From: Typha latifolia
Taxonomy: Eukaryota; Streptophyta; Magnoliopsida; Poales; Typhaceae
DNA: 64,000 nt
Direction of reading: 5' to 3'
NCBI GenBank assembly: GCA_019914945.1
Contig: CM034111.1
Span: forward strand, 5,146,001-5,210,000
How positions within the stretch are numbered: position 1 is the first letter of the stretch; each line of letters opens with the position of its first letter. The translations under genes were made by a program, and so were the position numbers. Below the pieces are notes generated by a model that saw only the letters and a list, made by a program, of their open reading frames with translations, was not told where the DNA came from and searched no databases. Below, piece by piece: positions 45,975-57,883 of this stretch.

Positions 45975-47367
45975 ATGTTTTGAAGCAGCGGAGAAGCTTA
46001 AACAACAATAAACCTATCTACCATCTACTGAGGTCGACCCACATCTCATTTAGTACAATCAACGAGGAGCAATCTATTTCACCAAATAATTTATCAACGT
46101 ACAAAATTTGAGTAGGAGAAAGACTTCAATCCATGAGACCATTTGGAGCATAGTGAGAGTATTATATGTGATCTCGCATCTACGCTTTGAGTGTGAAATA
46201 AATTGGTCTGAGAGATTGATCGTGACATATGGTAGTGCAATTATATATAATAATAAGTTTATAGACACAAAATACTTTAAAATCTGTTGTACAATCTAGG
46301 TTTAATGTAAGATCATATCATATGACTTGTGGAGAAGTATATGTGCGGAGAAGAGTAAAGAACGAATGAGAAATCAAGTCAAATTGAAGAAAATTTAGTA
46401 CTACAGGATGGGTGCACACTCAAAACAGTGTAGCACGCACTCTAGCATGAAATTTACGTATGAGGACCTGGTCGGGCTAGCCCCGACCAAAATAAAATCA
46501 AGCTTAGGCTTAGACAGGGCCTAGTGCAACCAAAATAAAATCGAGCTTGGGCTTGAACAAGGCTTAGCGCAGTTCATTTTCGGACTAGTACTGGACTGGG
46601 TTTAGGCAAGCACCAGGTTCAAATTTTTTGACCTAGTCTAGCCCATGCTCATGCTATTGGGTAGGCCAATTTGCAGGCAGATGGAAGGATAGGCCAGGTC
46701 CTATGAACGGATCGGTTAGATTCAATAACAAAATGATTGAGGGTTTGAAATCTAAATATTTGAAAATAATAATTGTTTATGATTGAGAATCTCAAAACTC
46801 TTAACCATCCACTTGATTTTTTTAATCCTTCTCTCTATTTTTTGATCTAATTGACACTAATGGAAATAGATCGGATTCATGCACAACGTAATCCAGTAAC
46901 ATATATATAACTTTTACGATCATATCTATTTTAGAATCAGACTAAAAAAATATACCACTCGCATAATTGTTTGAGAAAGAAAATCAAAAACCCATCGGCC
47001 AATTCACGCTCTTTCCAATCCTCCACCAAGTACTCACAATTCAACTTTTTGAATGTTGCTATATGGTCACTAATGACCGCAATAATCAAGATTTTACCTT
47101 AGCAATACAAGCAATTTAAAATCTTAGATGGAATTTATGGGATTTAAATTATAGACATAGGCCGAGCAAATTGTGGGCGGATGGGCTAGGCCGTAATGGG
47201 CTCATGTCGGGTCGGGTTGGACAAGGGTTGACCTAAAAGTCCAATAGACTTGGGGTCTACATGCTTTTTGAGCACCCCTAATGTATTTTAGAGCTAGGTG
47301 TGCACGCAGTAAGTTAGACGTGCACCGGACAAGTAGACAGAATATAGAAAGTTTTAAATCACTTTCA
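45975..47367 (+). repeat. Old LTR-like repeat, right copy, with a nested hAT-like insertion
   Basis: 46,240-46,460 matches 42,920-43,140, and the LTR-like text resumes at about 47,280 (GAGCTAGGTGTGCACG). The block between, about 46,463-47,278, is rich in GGGC/GCCC words and ends TTGAGCACCCCTA. Flanking TTACGTAT and TAATGTAT are a possible 8-bp duplication with two changes. Size, flanks and a CACCCCTA end suggest a non-autonomous hAT element; the other terminus is unclear. Confidence 0.45.
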
Positions 47368-47740
47368 AACTTGGAGTTCTCTTTTTTTTTTTGATTTAAG
47401 GAGCTGAAATCAGCTAAGGTTTACATCAGCAATTGTAAGTGCACCACTTCTATCATTTAAAATCATAACATTAAGGTCTAGTGGGACCTTTTCTGGACAA
47501 TCCTAGCAAACAACTTGAGTCGCCTTTCGACCAAAATTGGCCACCCAGTCAGCTGCCTGATTTCCCACCCGATACACATGGGTGAACTTGACCTCCGAAA
47601 ACATGGAGATTCATGTCCAACATCTGTCTACAATGCCCTGATTCGCCACGAACCTAGTTCTATACCTTTCAGAACTTTGATAATGACCTTTGCATCCAAT
47701 TCCATAATGATCTGAGTCCATCTCCCAACTTGGAGTTCTC
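47368..47740 (-). mobile_element. 5'-truncated LINE (L1) insertion with perfect 14-bp target duplication
   Basis: AACTTGGAGTTCTC stands at 47,368-47,381 and 47,727-47,740. The insert 47,382-47,726 has its poly-A tail at the left (minus strand). Minus-strand frames give the end of a LINE-encoded RNase H: IIMELDAKVIIKVLKG, then SPMCIGWE in one frame where the family has THVYREGN, then AADWVANFG. The rest of the LINE, including endonuclease and RT, was never copied. The perfect duplication indicates a fairly young insertion in an older LTR. Confidence 0.88.
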
Positions 47741-48899
47741 GTTATGGGACTTTTCTAGTATAAAGTAGAGATATTCATCACCTTTATTATGAGGAGTATC
47801 ATCTACATATATCTTAGTGTCTGTATTTCAATAAAGGATGAACTAAAAGTATCAAAAGAGCTGAGCTGAGTTTATATTGACTATCACCACCAACCAATGA
47901 GGGGTTTAAAGAATGAACTTTTTAATTAGAGTAGTTAATCAAGATGAACTTCGAGAAATTATGCAGACTTCAACACTTAGACAACAGACTGTCTATAGAG
48001 TTGTAAGAACTTTTTATTTCTATAAACAATATAATATAGATTGATATGATTTGGGCAAATCCATGGTTTTTTCCTCTCGACATATTGAGAGATTTTTCAT
48101 GTCAAAAACATTCATGATTGTAAGTTTGTCGTTTACTTTTCCCATTCTTACTCTTACTCGGCTTTTCTGTTTCTTACTCTTAATAAGATTTTTCACTCAG
48201 TGACTTTGAATTTGCTTTTCATAGTTAGAGTAAAATTCAAATTTCCATGTCCTGCTGCTTTTATTTTTCTAAATACCACTCATATTCAGTTTTCCAAAAT
48301 CTATATGGATTCAAAATTCTAAAGTAATTCATTTATATTCCTATACCTAGCAAAACTAGAGATCCTATCTCCAAACAAATTTCCACAACACAGGTTGTCC
48401 TACTCTAAGCTGGAAATCATCTCATGTCACTTTCATGGCCATGTCCTTATTTTTCAGATTTGGACATTCACGAGGTAAGTGTCTATAGCCTTAACATTCA
48501 TGAGACTTGACTATATCATATGCTGAAATTTGCCTTTGGACTTACCAACCTTGGAAATCGAAGTTGGAGTAGGAGTTTAAATCCTATTAGGTGTAGAAAT
48601 CAAACAAGAATCAAACGAACTTTGAAAATCAAAACTGAATAGGAAATAAAAATCCAAATACTAATTTAATGATGAAAACTAAACTCAAGTTGGTGATCAA
48701 AAATTTGTTTAAGAGTAGAAAACGAATAGGCTGAGTGAACGAATAGGCCAAAATAAGAATAAGAATACCAAAAGTTTACATAGGAAACACACGACCATGA
48801 TTCATTTTAACCTTGAAAACCTCTTAGTGCATTAAGATAAAAAAAAACCATGAATCTGTTAAAACTAGATCAATCTAAACCATATCGAATATAAACAGA
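47741..48899. other. Remainder of the old LTR-like repeat and unassigned DNA
   Basis: The first few hundred bases continue the interrupted LTR-like repeat. The rest is AT-rich without readable genes. Confidence 0.4.
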
Positions 48900-51373
48900 A
48901 ATGTTTTACAACCACCTAGATATTACATCGTCTAAGGGTTGAAGTCTTTGTCTTTTACTCGAAGCCCATCTCATTAAATACTCCATGATTAGGTTGTCTC
49001 TGCATCTAGTTTACAATACATTGCCACTGATCACAGCTCATACTCTTCGTCTCAATTTAACACCAATGGTGCTTTAGGATCATATAATGTTGAAGCTCAT
49101 CAATCAAGCATATATATATATAAGCTCTCCTTACATAGGAATCTAACTTCATGGGGGAAGTAGATAACTCTTCTAGGTTGAAACTAGATGAAATACCCAA
49201 ACCTCCAAATACACGTGTAAACTGCGTGGGTAAATTTCTCCATGCGGTGCATCACATGACCTGTCAGTACAAGAATTTTACAAGGCACACAACAACACAA
49301 ATTCACTATAAATAAACTCAACCATAAGAGTTCGGATACAAGTTTCACAGGCCACAACAAGCCTTCTAAATACAAATCCAAAATACAATGCTAAAGTTAG
49401 ACATACTGAGAAAGAAAAGCAGCTACTCCTCGCTACCCGCACCTGCGTCCCCTAGCTCTGAAATAATACCACCAAGAGGTGGTGAGCTCACAGCACAGCG
49501 AGTAGGATTCGTACAATCTAAAATAATGAAATCACATATGTATATCCATTATATGCCTCTATTTGCTAGCAATAACAATATGCTTGTTGAAATGACTTAA
49601 CATGAGTTACTAAATTAATGCAATCGATAAAGATTACCAGTCACTATCCTGGAACATGCTAGTTCCTAACATATCAAGATAAGTCCATATAGATATAAAG
49701 CTTAATACAATCTCTTATTCGTACATATCTCAATTATAGTGTTTACATGTTATGCATAGCAATAAAAGAGTACTTTAGTCATCTCATGCCTACCAAGGCA
49801 TTAATCATATTTATCATAGCTCACCGAGCTATTCACCACATAGGGTAAATACTCTCAAGAAACAATCATCCATCACATAACCATTCATCATCTCATACAT
49901 CGAGGGGTGATATGTACACATCTAGCAGTATTGCCACCTACATGTGGATGGCGACACTACATATGACCGGTTGTCTATGGCCATCAGACTAAGGACCCCG
50001 GTCATAAGCCCATATGTCACTCTCTCTAAATCATCACCGCCCTCAGCGGGAGAATCGGGAGCCTTCGGCTCATCAACAGACGCCTTAACCCTGCGTCGTC
50101 GGGTACCGTTAGAGTTATATCTCCGCCTTACCATCATATTCTTCTACCATCATAATCTAGTCCTAACTATGTAGTATAACTACTTGAATGCCACACAGGC
50201 TCCCAACCTCAAGTGTAGGCCGCTAATAGTATAGTCATATAAGATACACTCTACCCTTAACCCTGGGCTGAGTGAGTAAGGGCACTACCTAGTCAGAACC
50301 CGACTACTAATGATAGGTGGGAGTCGTGCAGTGTCTATAAGTGTATAAAGCATGCCATAGTCATCATGATCGTTACGTTCTATATTCACAACAGATATAT
50401 ATATGCAAGGGTATATCATACAGGATACATGTAGAGCATCATCACACTAATGCTTATGCTATATTAACATTTTCATAATATCATATTGAGCAAATTATCA
50501 ATAACTGCATATGTAAAGATATAACATGGTACACTAAATGCATGTATTAATATCGACATTTTCTACAATGTCATAACAGGTATAATGACCGTAATTACAT
50601 TATTCTAGACTTTGATAAACTCCACTCGCCTGGGGTCTCCACGGTATACTAAATCTCGTCAGCTAGCCTACTCATCCGAAATCCCAAAATCCTCCTCACG
50701 CGGTGTCAATCCTATTAATTCATGCAATTAAAGCTAAGCCATACGTAAGATTAGCGAACTAATAGAATTAATTATCTTATTAGAGAATTTATGTTTAGGC
50801 ATATACATGAGTCGGAGGTCTCCTAGGGTGAGTCCTATGTTATCCTAAAATTCACATGATAATAAATTGTTATTACGGGGGTTTAGGCTAATTAAATCAA
50901 ATGGAAATGGATAAACGGGGTTATAAGATCCAAATGGCCCCGAATGGGCTAGGCTAGAGGTATTGGGCTAGGCTGAAACCTAACCCAATAGACAAGAGGG
51001 CCTTGGTGGGCTAAGGTAGGCTGGGGACCCAACCACAGCCCACCAAGGTTGGATTAGTGGGCTGTAGTCTGCAGCCCACCCAACATTTGGGTTAGTGGGC
51101 TATGGCCTATAGTCAACCCAACATTTGGGTTAGTGGGCTGCGGCCTACAGCCCACCTAAGTCTCGGTGGGCTGCGGCCTACAGCCCACTCGAGCCCAAAT
51201 CGGTGGGCTCCGGCTTGCAACTCACCCAAGCCTAAGTTGGTGATGAGACGCGGAGGCTCGGCACTGCCGGTGGCCCACGCCGCCGGCAGCCCGCCCTCAG
51301 GTCGGCGGCTTGCGACCTACGCCGAGAAGGGAAGGGAAAGAAAGCAAAGGGGAGGAAAAGAGGACTCCAACCT
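48900..51373 (-). repeat. Del/Tekay-type gypsy 3' LTR, distal part (split by the copia insertion)
   Basis: The text is typical of this long-LTR lineage on the minus strand: GTGCTGTGAGCTCACCACCT, GAGACGCAGGTGCGGGTAGC and GCTTTAATTGCATGAATTAA. The proximal 52 bp of the LTR lie at 60,737-60,788, beyond the copia element. The left end near 48,900 is approximate because the second LTR is outside the window. No gene is present. A small frame at 51,102 is a reading of the GGGCTG repeat. Confidence 0.6.
51057..51240. repeat. 33-38-bp tandem repeat with GGGCTG...CAGCCC palindromes inside the LTR
   Basis: Five diverged units start GTGGGCT at 51,057, 51,095, 51,133, 51,166 and 51,203. The best unit reads GGGCTGCGGCCTACAGCCC, able to form a hairpin. 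It makes this part of the LTR GC-rich. Confidence 0.75.
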
Positions 51374-51762
51374 TTGTGAATAGTTTCTAAAATCGTCCAA
51401 GCTTCTTTTGCTATCTCACAAGTAAACATTCTTCTAAATTCTTCCGAGGAAACACAACTAAAAATTGAATTTATTACCTTGCTATTCTATCCAACTTTTT
51501 CATAGTCTGACCTATCCCATGACTCTATCGGTTTATTAGCAAGTTTATCATCCACCATGTACATTGGTGGACTCCAACCGTTCACAACGGCAAATCATAC
51601 TCGTTCATCTATAGACTTCAAGTAAGCTCTCATCCTAGCTTTCCAATATCCATAATTTGATCCATCTAGGATAGGAGGTCTAATAGATGATAGTCCATCT
51701 CTATGAAAATCCATACCTATCTGATCTCTCTCAAAGGTGAGAGAACCTGCTCTGATACCAAT
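51374..51762 (-). pseudogene. Second copia gag 5' stub next to the left LTR
   Basis: It nearly duplicates 59,328-59,709 (primer site plus gag N-terminus). The minus strand reads TGGTATCAGAGCAGGTT (51,744-51,760), a perfect initiator tRNA-Met site, then gag to CEIAKEAWTILETIHKG, where it stops at an abrupt join with gypsy LTR (near 51,374). A body piece after the 3' LTR means that two element copies once stood in tandem. Confidence 0.8.
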
Positions 51763-52827
51763 TTAAAAAACCCTAGACACAAGTATGTATCTAAATACTA
51801 GGCAATGATATCACTCGTTCGCTTAAGTAAAAGTCCGTAGAAATATTAGCAACAAAAGCAGAGATGAATGCCAAGATTCTAACGTGGAAAAACCCAAACG
51901 GAAAAAAAAACCACGGATCCAAACTCGGATCAAAACCAATCACTAGAATAGTAGCAGTTACAAGACTGACTCACAAAACAACCCGTCGATCCAAACGACT
52001 TTGTTCTTCTCAGTCTCGCTCGCTAGAACCCACGATTCACTGCTTCTCGTGATTGAAGTCCAACCTCAGTAACCCTCGAGATTGATCTTTCGTCTAGATA
52101 GCCCTTAAGACAAAAGATTAACTTTTGTTGATGAGTGGAACCTTGTTAGTTGAAGAACCGATGTAGCCTCAAGAAGTCTCCTTCAATAATGCTTCTTCAA
52201 CCACCCTAAAGATAGGGCATCACAATCCTTATATATGACCTCCAAGTCTTATTCGTACTCACGAAAGTCCAATTTTATCAAACTTCGTTGGTGCGTTCGA
52301 ACGCGACCCGGGTGCGTTCAAACGGCATGACTTGATCTCAGGTGCGTTTGAACGGGCCCGAGTGCGTTCGAACGCGACAACTTGAATTCTTCAGGTTGCG
52401 TTCGAACGCGTTTGTGAACGCAGCTCTTGGTCTGTGTGAACGCAGTACCCGCGTTCGAACGCGTTTGTGAACGCGGCTCTTTGTCTGTGTGAACGCAGTA
52501 CCTGCGTTCGAACACGTTTGTGAACGCAGCTCACTGTCTGTGTGAACGCAGTACCCGCGTTCAAACGCGTTTGTGAACGCGGCTCTCTGTCTGTGTGAAC
52601 ACAGTACCCACGTTCGAATGCATTTGTGAACGTGGCTCTCTGTCTGTGTGAACGCAGATTCCGCGTTCGAACGCGTTTGTGAACGCGGTGTGAACTCGAC
52701 GACTTTTCTCCAATAATCTTGCAATTCTTCAAACCAGAGATATTCTAGACTTGTGTAAAGCTCATATACATAAAAAAATACACTTAGAATATTTTGTACA
52801 CAATTGCCAATAAATAAAAACCTAACA
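51763..52827 (-). repeat. Copia (SIRE-like) 3' LTR
   Basis: On the minus strand it starts TGTTAGG (52,827) and ends beside the primer site at 51,763; the final CA seen in its sister has mutated to AA. It is closely similar to the right LTR at 59,710-60,736, differing by scattered substitutions and by one 53-bp unit. The start is set by where the two copies begin to match. Confidence 0.88.
52399..52688 (-). repeat. 53-bp tandem repeat, five units plus a part, left copia LTR
   Basis: Units start CGTTCGAACG at 52,399, 52,452, 52,505, 52,558, 52,611 and (partial) 52,664. Each contains the palindrome GCGTTCGAACGC and a nearby GTGAACGC. CpG density is very high, and a few units show CG-to-TG or CA changes. 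Open frames crossing it, rich in SQTRSNAGTAFTQ, are readings of the repeat. Confidence 0.95.
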
Positions 52828-53039
52828 ATCTATTGCAAATAAACATATACCAATCCAAAATCAAGTGAAAATAACTTGAAATGAATAAACAATCCAAACA
52901 CAAGTTATCAATGGAGCATAAGTTCAAAAGTACTTAAACATATAAAGTTCACAATTTCTCCAAGCAAAGTTATAAGCAAGATTAGAAAGATAGAAAGACT
53001 CTAATAAACTCCCCTATTACCATGCTCCCCTACACACCT

Positions 53040-53075
53040 AGACACCTAGACACTCTCCCCCTTTTTGCAGCAAAT
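53040..53075 (-). other. Copia polypurine-like tract
   Basis: The minus strand reads TTTGCTGCAAAAAGGGGGAG, the usual signal at the 3' end of SIRE-type elements. Unusually it lies over 200 bp before the LTR start inferred from the two-copy comparison. Confidence 0.5.
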
Positions 53076-53083
53076 GCCAAAGA

Positions 53084-53941
53084 CTAGGAACTCGGAGGAA
53101 ACTGATGCTGAAGAATCGTCAACACAGAGTCAAGGACAGTCCCCTGACGAGCTTGCTCAGCTCGTAAATCATTCACGATCGAATGGAGATCCTGCACTTG
53201 AGTACTAAGCTGATCAAAACAATCAGAGTACTGTGGTAACTCCCCCTCAGAGTGAGATGTTTCACCGTCAGAGCTATCATCAGAATTGTCGAGGTGCGAT
53301 GAGTGACCAGCGGCGGAAGAGGACGGCTTGAGAGGAGACAACTAGTCGTGAGTTTGACTCCGCTTAAGTGTAATTCAATCCAACAGTTTGTGCGAAGTAA
53401 GGGAAGGTTCCGAAGCATCCACACGCACCCCACTCTGAGTGCACAAATTTGTAATAAAGATGCCAAATGGTAACCCCTCACGAGGTGCTTCTTTCTGGGC
53501 AGCTATGAGAATCGAGTCATAGATCACCGCAGCCAAATCAAGAGAGACTCCAGTTAACATTGCATGAAGAAGGAATGCACGATCCAGACTAATACTGGAA
53601 TGTCGAGTCTTGGGGGTGACGTTGTACAGACAAAATAGGTGAAGCATGTGAGCCACTGGTGTCAACTTTGCATGCGGCATCATGTTTCCCTTCCAACGTT
53701 CCCCTTTGATCAGTATAGTGCTAGCATATTCATCGACATCAGGAAATGGAGCAGACGTGGGGTACTGAAACTCACTATCAGGAAGATGAAGTTCAGCGCG
53801 AATAACATCTGAGTCCAAGTATACAGACACCCCATGAATAGTAGAATGAATACAGCATTCTAAAACCGTGGCATTAAAAAACATTTCCGAACAACTTCCA
53901 CATAAGCAGTCTTGCTCATCCGACACACCGATAACCATCAT
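53084..53941 (-). pseudogene. Extra ORF downstream of copia pol (plant transposon-protein type)
   Basis: The frame runs from 53,941 to 53,375 (188 codons) and, after a stop and in the same frame, on to 53,084 (85 more codons). Motifs include MFFNATVLECC, KGERWKGNMMPHAKLTPVAH, AFLLHAMLTGVSLDLAAVIY and IFITNLCTQSGV. These resemble the plant protein often annotated as putative plant transposon protein, found with copia elements. The C-terminal part is serine/aspartate-rich, then a short coil (STQVQDLHSIVNDLRAEQAR). SIRE-type elements are known for an extra 3' ORF, often called env-like, but I see no signal peptide or membrane segment here. Its function is unknown. Confidence 0.7.
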
Positions 53942-54099
53942 CGCTTAGTAAATATCTGTTCTATCCCCAAAGAAGAAAATTCAGAAATGACCACGGGTCG
54001 TTCACAGATAACAGGACGGGTCCCAAAATTATGTTTGTATTGCCCGACAGCCGTTGAAGTAGAAAACTTTGGAGCCGAAGTAGGTGACGATACAGTAGT

Positions 54100-54829
54100 C
54101 AAACTGACTTAGTATTTAAATTTGCACTTTTCGACTTATTCTCAATAACCGAACAGGAATTTTTCTTGTAATATTTTTTATACATAAACCATATAGGTGC
54201 AATGATGGCTTTCACACATGAGTAGGTAGCCCTTTTCTTGTAGTACATATCGAACAATGTGCAAGAAGATATTCACAAACATCAAAAGTTTTATTTAATT
54301 TGCAAGCAATGTACTGAGTCAAACTGGACTCTAAACAAGATGGCTTTCACACAAACTCATTGTAGCCATTTTCATTGATCTTTTATACATATTTGTGATG
54401 ACTAAGCATGAGGTCAAACTATGCAAATCAACGTCAATAATAAGCTATTTAAAAAAAAAATTTCATGATGTCATACTCACACAAGAATATACACAAGTTA
54501 TGAGCGCATTAATTTCAGTATAATTATCATAGAAGTCGAGAGATTGAATAAATCAGAAATGATACAATATACTACAAGATGACAAAATTGACTATAATAA
54601 CTCATAATCAAGAGAAAAATCATATTTATATGTCAAGAGTATATTATTGAATCTAGGAGTGCATCAATTTTTTTTTATATGACAAAAACTCTTGACAAAT
54701 CTGAAACTAAAACCAAAGAAAATTTCAGAGTAAAGAAAACCTAAAACGAAACGAAAAGAAATAATAAAAATGAAACATGCAAACCAAAACACGCAAACCA
54801 AAATAAAAAGAAAATCAATCCAAAGCACA
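54100..54829 (-). other. Non-coding copia spacer between RNase H and the extra ORF
   Basis: AT-rich with no reading frame. A phrase like GATGGCTTTCACACA occurs at about 54,202 and 54,340 in a loose duplication. Confidence 0.5.
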
Positions 54830-55304
54830 AATTCCTAAAGAAGTACGAAGATACTCAAATCTCTGTAAATCCAAAGGTTTTGTAAATAGATCACCTAACT
54901 GTTTCTCCGTCTCAACATGGTCTAGTGCTATTATTTTGTCTTCAACTAACTCGTGTATAAATGATGTCGGATATCAATATGTTTTGTACGCGAGTGTTGA
55001 ATAGGATTTTTCGATATATTAATAGCACTCATGTTGTCACAATAAAGCACCATAGTATCTTGTTTAATGCCGTAATATTTGACCATCTGTTTCATCCATA
55101 GTAATTGAGAACAACAACTTCCCGCTGCAATGTACTCAGCCTCCGCAGTAGATAAAGATATCGAGTTTTATTTCTTACTATGCCAAGCAATCAGATTGTT
55201 TCCAATATAAAAACATCCACCTGAGGTACTTTTTCTATCATCACATGAACCTGCCCAATCAGAATCCGTGTATCTAGATATCATAGCTCCCGAGTCATAC
55301 GTAA
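54830..55304 (-). pseudogene. Copia RNase H
   Basis: The minus strand reads DSDWAGSCDDRKSTSGGCFY, then IGNNLIAWHSKK, a stop, SLSTAEAEYIAAGSCCSQLL, YCDNMSAINISKNPIQHSRT and KHIDIRHH. This is the canonical order of Ty1/copia RNase H with catalytic D, E and D (in SDWAG, AEAEYI and YCDN). One in-frame stop after SKK and a damaged end near 54,900 make it inactive in this copy. Confidence 0.85.
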
Positions 55305-55305
55305 A

Positions 55306-56423
55306 TCAGATACCTAAGTCAACTATGCCACCGACATATTTTGTAATACGTTTCACAGCAAACAAATGTGTCTCCTTAGGTTCAGACTGAAACCTAGCAC
55401 ACACATAGACACTAAATGCAATGTCAGGTCTACTAGCAGTTAAGTACAAAAGACTACCAATCATGCTCCTATACAGTGTCTGATCAACACTTTTTCCTGA
55501 AATATCCTTACCTAGTTTGGTAGTTGTACTCATAGGAATTCTAGCATGTTTTGTATTTTCTAAACCGAATTTAGTCACAAGATCCTTAGTATACTTGGTT
55601 TGAGCGATAAATATCCCTCTTTCCAACTGAGTAATTTGAAGTCCTAGAAAGAATTTCAACTCACCCATCATGCTCATCTCAAAATGACTATGCATAAGAT
55701 CTGCAAACTTCTTAGCTAATGATCGACTCGTTGCCCCGAAGAAAATGTCATCCACATAAATTTGTGCCACAACTAAACTCTTGTTTGACCGTTTAATGAA
55801 CAATGTGTTGTCCACTCCCCCTCGAGTGAACCCCGCATCCACTAAAAAAGTGGTCAACTTCTCATATCAAGCTCTTGAGCTTGTTTTAGCCCATAGAGGG
55901 CCTTTTTCAGTTTAAACACATGAGAAGGAAATTTTTGATCTTCGAACCCTTTCGGTTGTTCTACATAAACATCTTCATTTAGAGTACCATTTAAGAAAAC
56001 ACTTTTCACATCCATTTGAAACAATTTAAATTTTAAGTGACAAGCAATAGCAAGCAGTATACGAATAGATTCTAATCTAGCAACAGGAGCAAATGTCTCA
56101 TCAAAATCTATACCCTCAACCTGAGTATATCCCTGTGCTACGAGTCTAGCTTTATTTCGAACTATATTGCCATGTTCATCACTTTTATTCTTATAAATCC
56201 ATTTTGTTCCAATGACGTTCACATTCTTAGGTCTAGGAACTAAATACCAAATATCATTCCTAGAAAATTGCTCTAATTCCTCATGTATAGCATTAACCCA
56301 AGAATCATCTAACAATGCTTCCTTCACATTTTTAGGTTCAAAAGAAGATGTATAACAAGTAAATGATACCTCACTTTGGATTTGTCGTCTTGTGTTAATT
56401 GGTTCATTTACGTCTCCGATCAC
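55306..56423 (-). pseudogene. Copia reverse transcriptase (one break)
   Basis: The first part (56,423-55,854) reads [93 protein letters not shown] and [11 protein letters not shown]. Small deletions near 55,860 throw it out of frame, and the second part (55,857-55,306) resumes with FLVDAGFTRGGVDNTLF, the active site YVDDIFFGA, MSMMGELKFFLGLQI and YRSMIGSLLYLTASRPDIAF. All RT blocks are present and in Ty1/copia order, so this copy died recently. Confidence 0.92.
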
Positions 56424-56426
56424 TTG

Positions 56427-56690
56427 TTATAGTGGATGATCTAATTTCACTCTGGCAGATGGTTCCGGTATGTTGAAGTCATCTTTGTTCATTTCAACTT
56501 TGTCCTCGTCCTGATTCTCAATTTTCAGATCAAGCTCCTTTCCTATTTCTTCGGCATATGTATCTGCAGAAACAGAAATAGGAGTAGCTTCAGTTAAATT
56601 AGTATTGGATTCATCTATCATAACATTAGCAGATTCCATAACAGTAGAAGTGTCAAGATTAAATACTCTGTAGGCTCTGCTATTATTCGA
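56427..56690 (-). pseudogene. Copia integrase-RT linker
   Basis: An acidic, low-complexity stretch (GKELDLKIENQDEDKVEMNK) separates the integrase C-terminal region from RT, as in SIRE-type elements. A stop at about 56,426 separates it from RT. It has no catalytic role. Confidence 0.6.
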
Positions 56691-56695
56691 ATACC

Positions 56696-57883
56696 CTAAA
56701 AAGATGCCTTCGTTACTTCTAGTGTCAAATACTCTCGATCACGCAAGATATAGCATTTATCAAAAACTCGAAAATATTTAACACTAGGTTTCTTACCTTT
56801 CCAGATTTCATATGCAGTCATTTTTGTACCTGGTCTTAGATAAACACGATTTATCACATGTATCGCTGCATTGACCGCCTCTGCCCAAAACCTTTGAGGA
56901 ACCTTTTTAGCGTGAAGCATAACCCTAGCCTTTTCCTGCACAACTCGGTTCTTTCTTTCCACAATCCCGTTCTGTTGTGGAGTTATAGGAGCTGAAGATT
57001 CATGTTGAATACCAAGAGAATCGCAAAATATGAAAAAAATTTCATTTTCAAATTCTCTACCATGATCAGAATGAATCTTAACTAGGGTAATAGATTTTTC
57101 ATTCTGCAATTTTAAGCATAGTGATTTAAAAACTTCAAAGGTTTCAGACTTCTCACGTAGAAAGGCAACCCAGGTATATCTGGAGTAATCATCGACCATT
57201 AAGAATATATAGCGTTTACCTCCAAGACTTTCCATTTTTGTTAGACCCATCAAGTCCATGTGAACTAATTGGAGCACACGGTCGGTAGTAGCTGCATTTA
57301 CCTTCTTTTGTGAAATCCTAGTTTGTTTTCCAATTTGACACGAACCGCACACTCTTTTTGACATTTCTTTCATCTTAGGTATTCCTCTTACCACTTCTTG
57401 TTTGGATAGAGTAAATAATTCCTTGTGATTCACATGTCTAAGACGTTGATGCCAAAGATCTGCAATGTCAAAAGAGGCACTGTTACATTTTAGTTTATGT
57501 GATGTTCCAACAACATAGCAATTATCAGATGTTCTAAATCTATAACATATAACATTACCACCATGATCTAGAATAGTACAATCATTTTTCGAGAATTTTA
57601 CCTCATAATCTTCATCACAAAATTGATTGATACTCAGAAGATTTGCTTTCAAGCCCTTAACATAAAGAATATTTTCAAGAATAGAAACCCCCGGAGAATT
57701 TACCTTTCCTTTACCTATTACCTTAGATGAATTACCATCTCCGAATGTCACAACTCCCCCTTCATATTTTTTAAGATTAGAAAATAACGACTTGTCATCC
57801 GACATATGTCTTGAACAGCCACTGTCTAAATACTACAAATCAGAATTTAAAGCTTTCAAAGCTGTATGCACAACATAACATTT
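56696..57883 (-). pseudogene. Copia protease end and integrase
   Basis: Upstream of 57,805 the reading is YLDSGCSRHMSDDKSLFSNL. The protease D-S-G is intact, but a stop stands where a tryptophan is usual just before it. Then come GDGNSSKVIGKG, GVSILENILYVKGLKANLLS, the pre-integrase zinc finger (LWHQRLRHVNHKEL ... CGSCQIGKQ, HHCC), and the core: VHMDLMG (first D), VKIHSDHGREFEN (second D) and APITPQQNGIVERKNR (E). WAEAVNAAIHVINR and ENIWKGKKP-like blocks follow. The open frame of 369 codons ends near the linker. It joins element DNA to the chromosome. Confidence 0.92.

Noticed and set aside
51102..51383. 93-codon frame rich in Arg, Gly and Pro
   Set aside because: It reads through the GGGCTG tandem repeat and across the copia junction.
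52399..52688. Regular repeats reminiscent of a CRISPR array
   Set aside because: Units are contiguous 53-bp copies without unique spacers and lie in a plant LTR.
52338..52732. Long minus-strand frames rich in SQTRSNAGTAFTQ in three phases
   Set aside because: The 53-bp unit is not a multiple of three, so all three phases stay open across the repeat. These are readings of the tandem repeat, as are those at 60,212-60,642.
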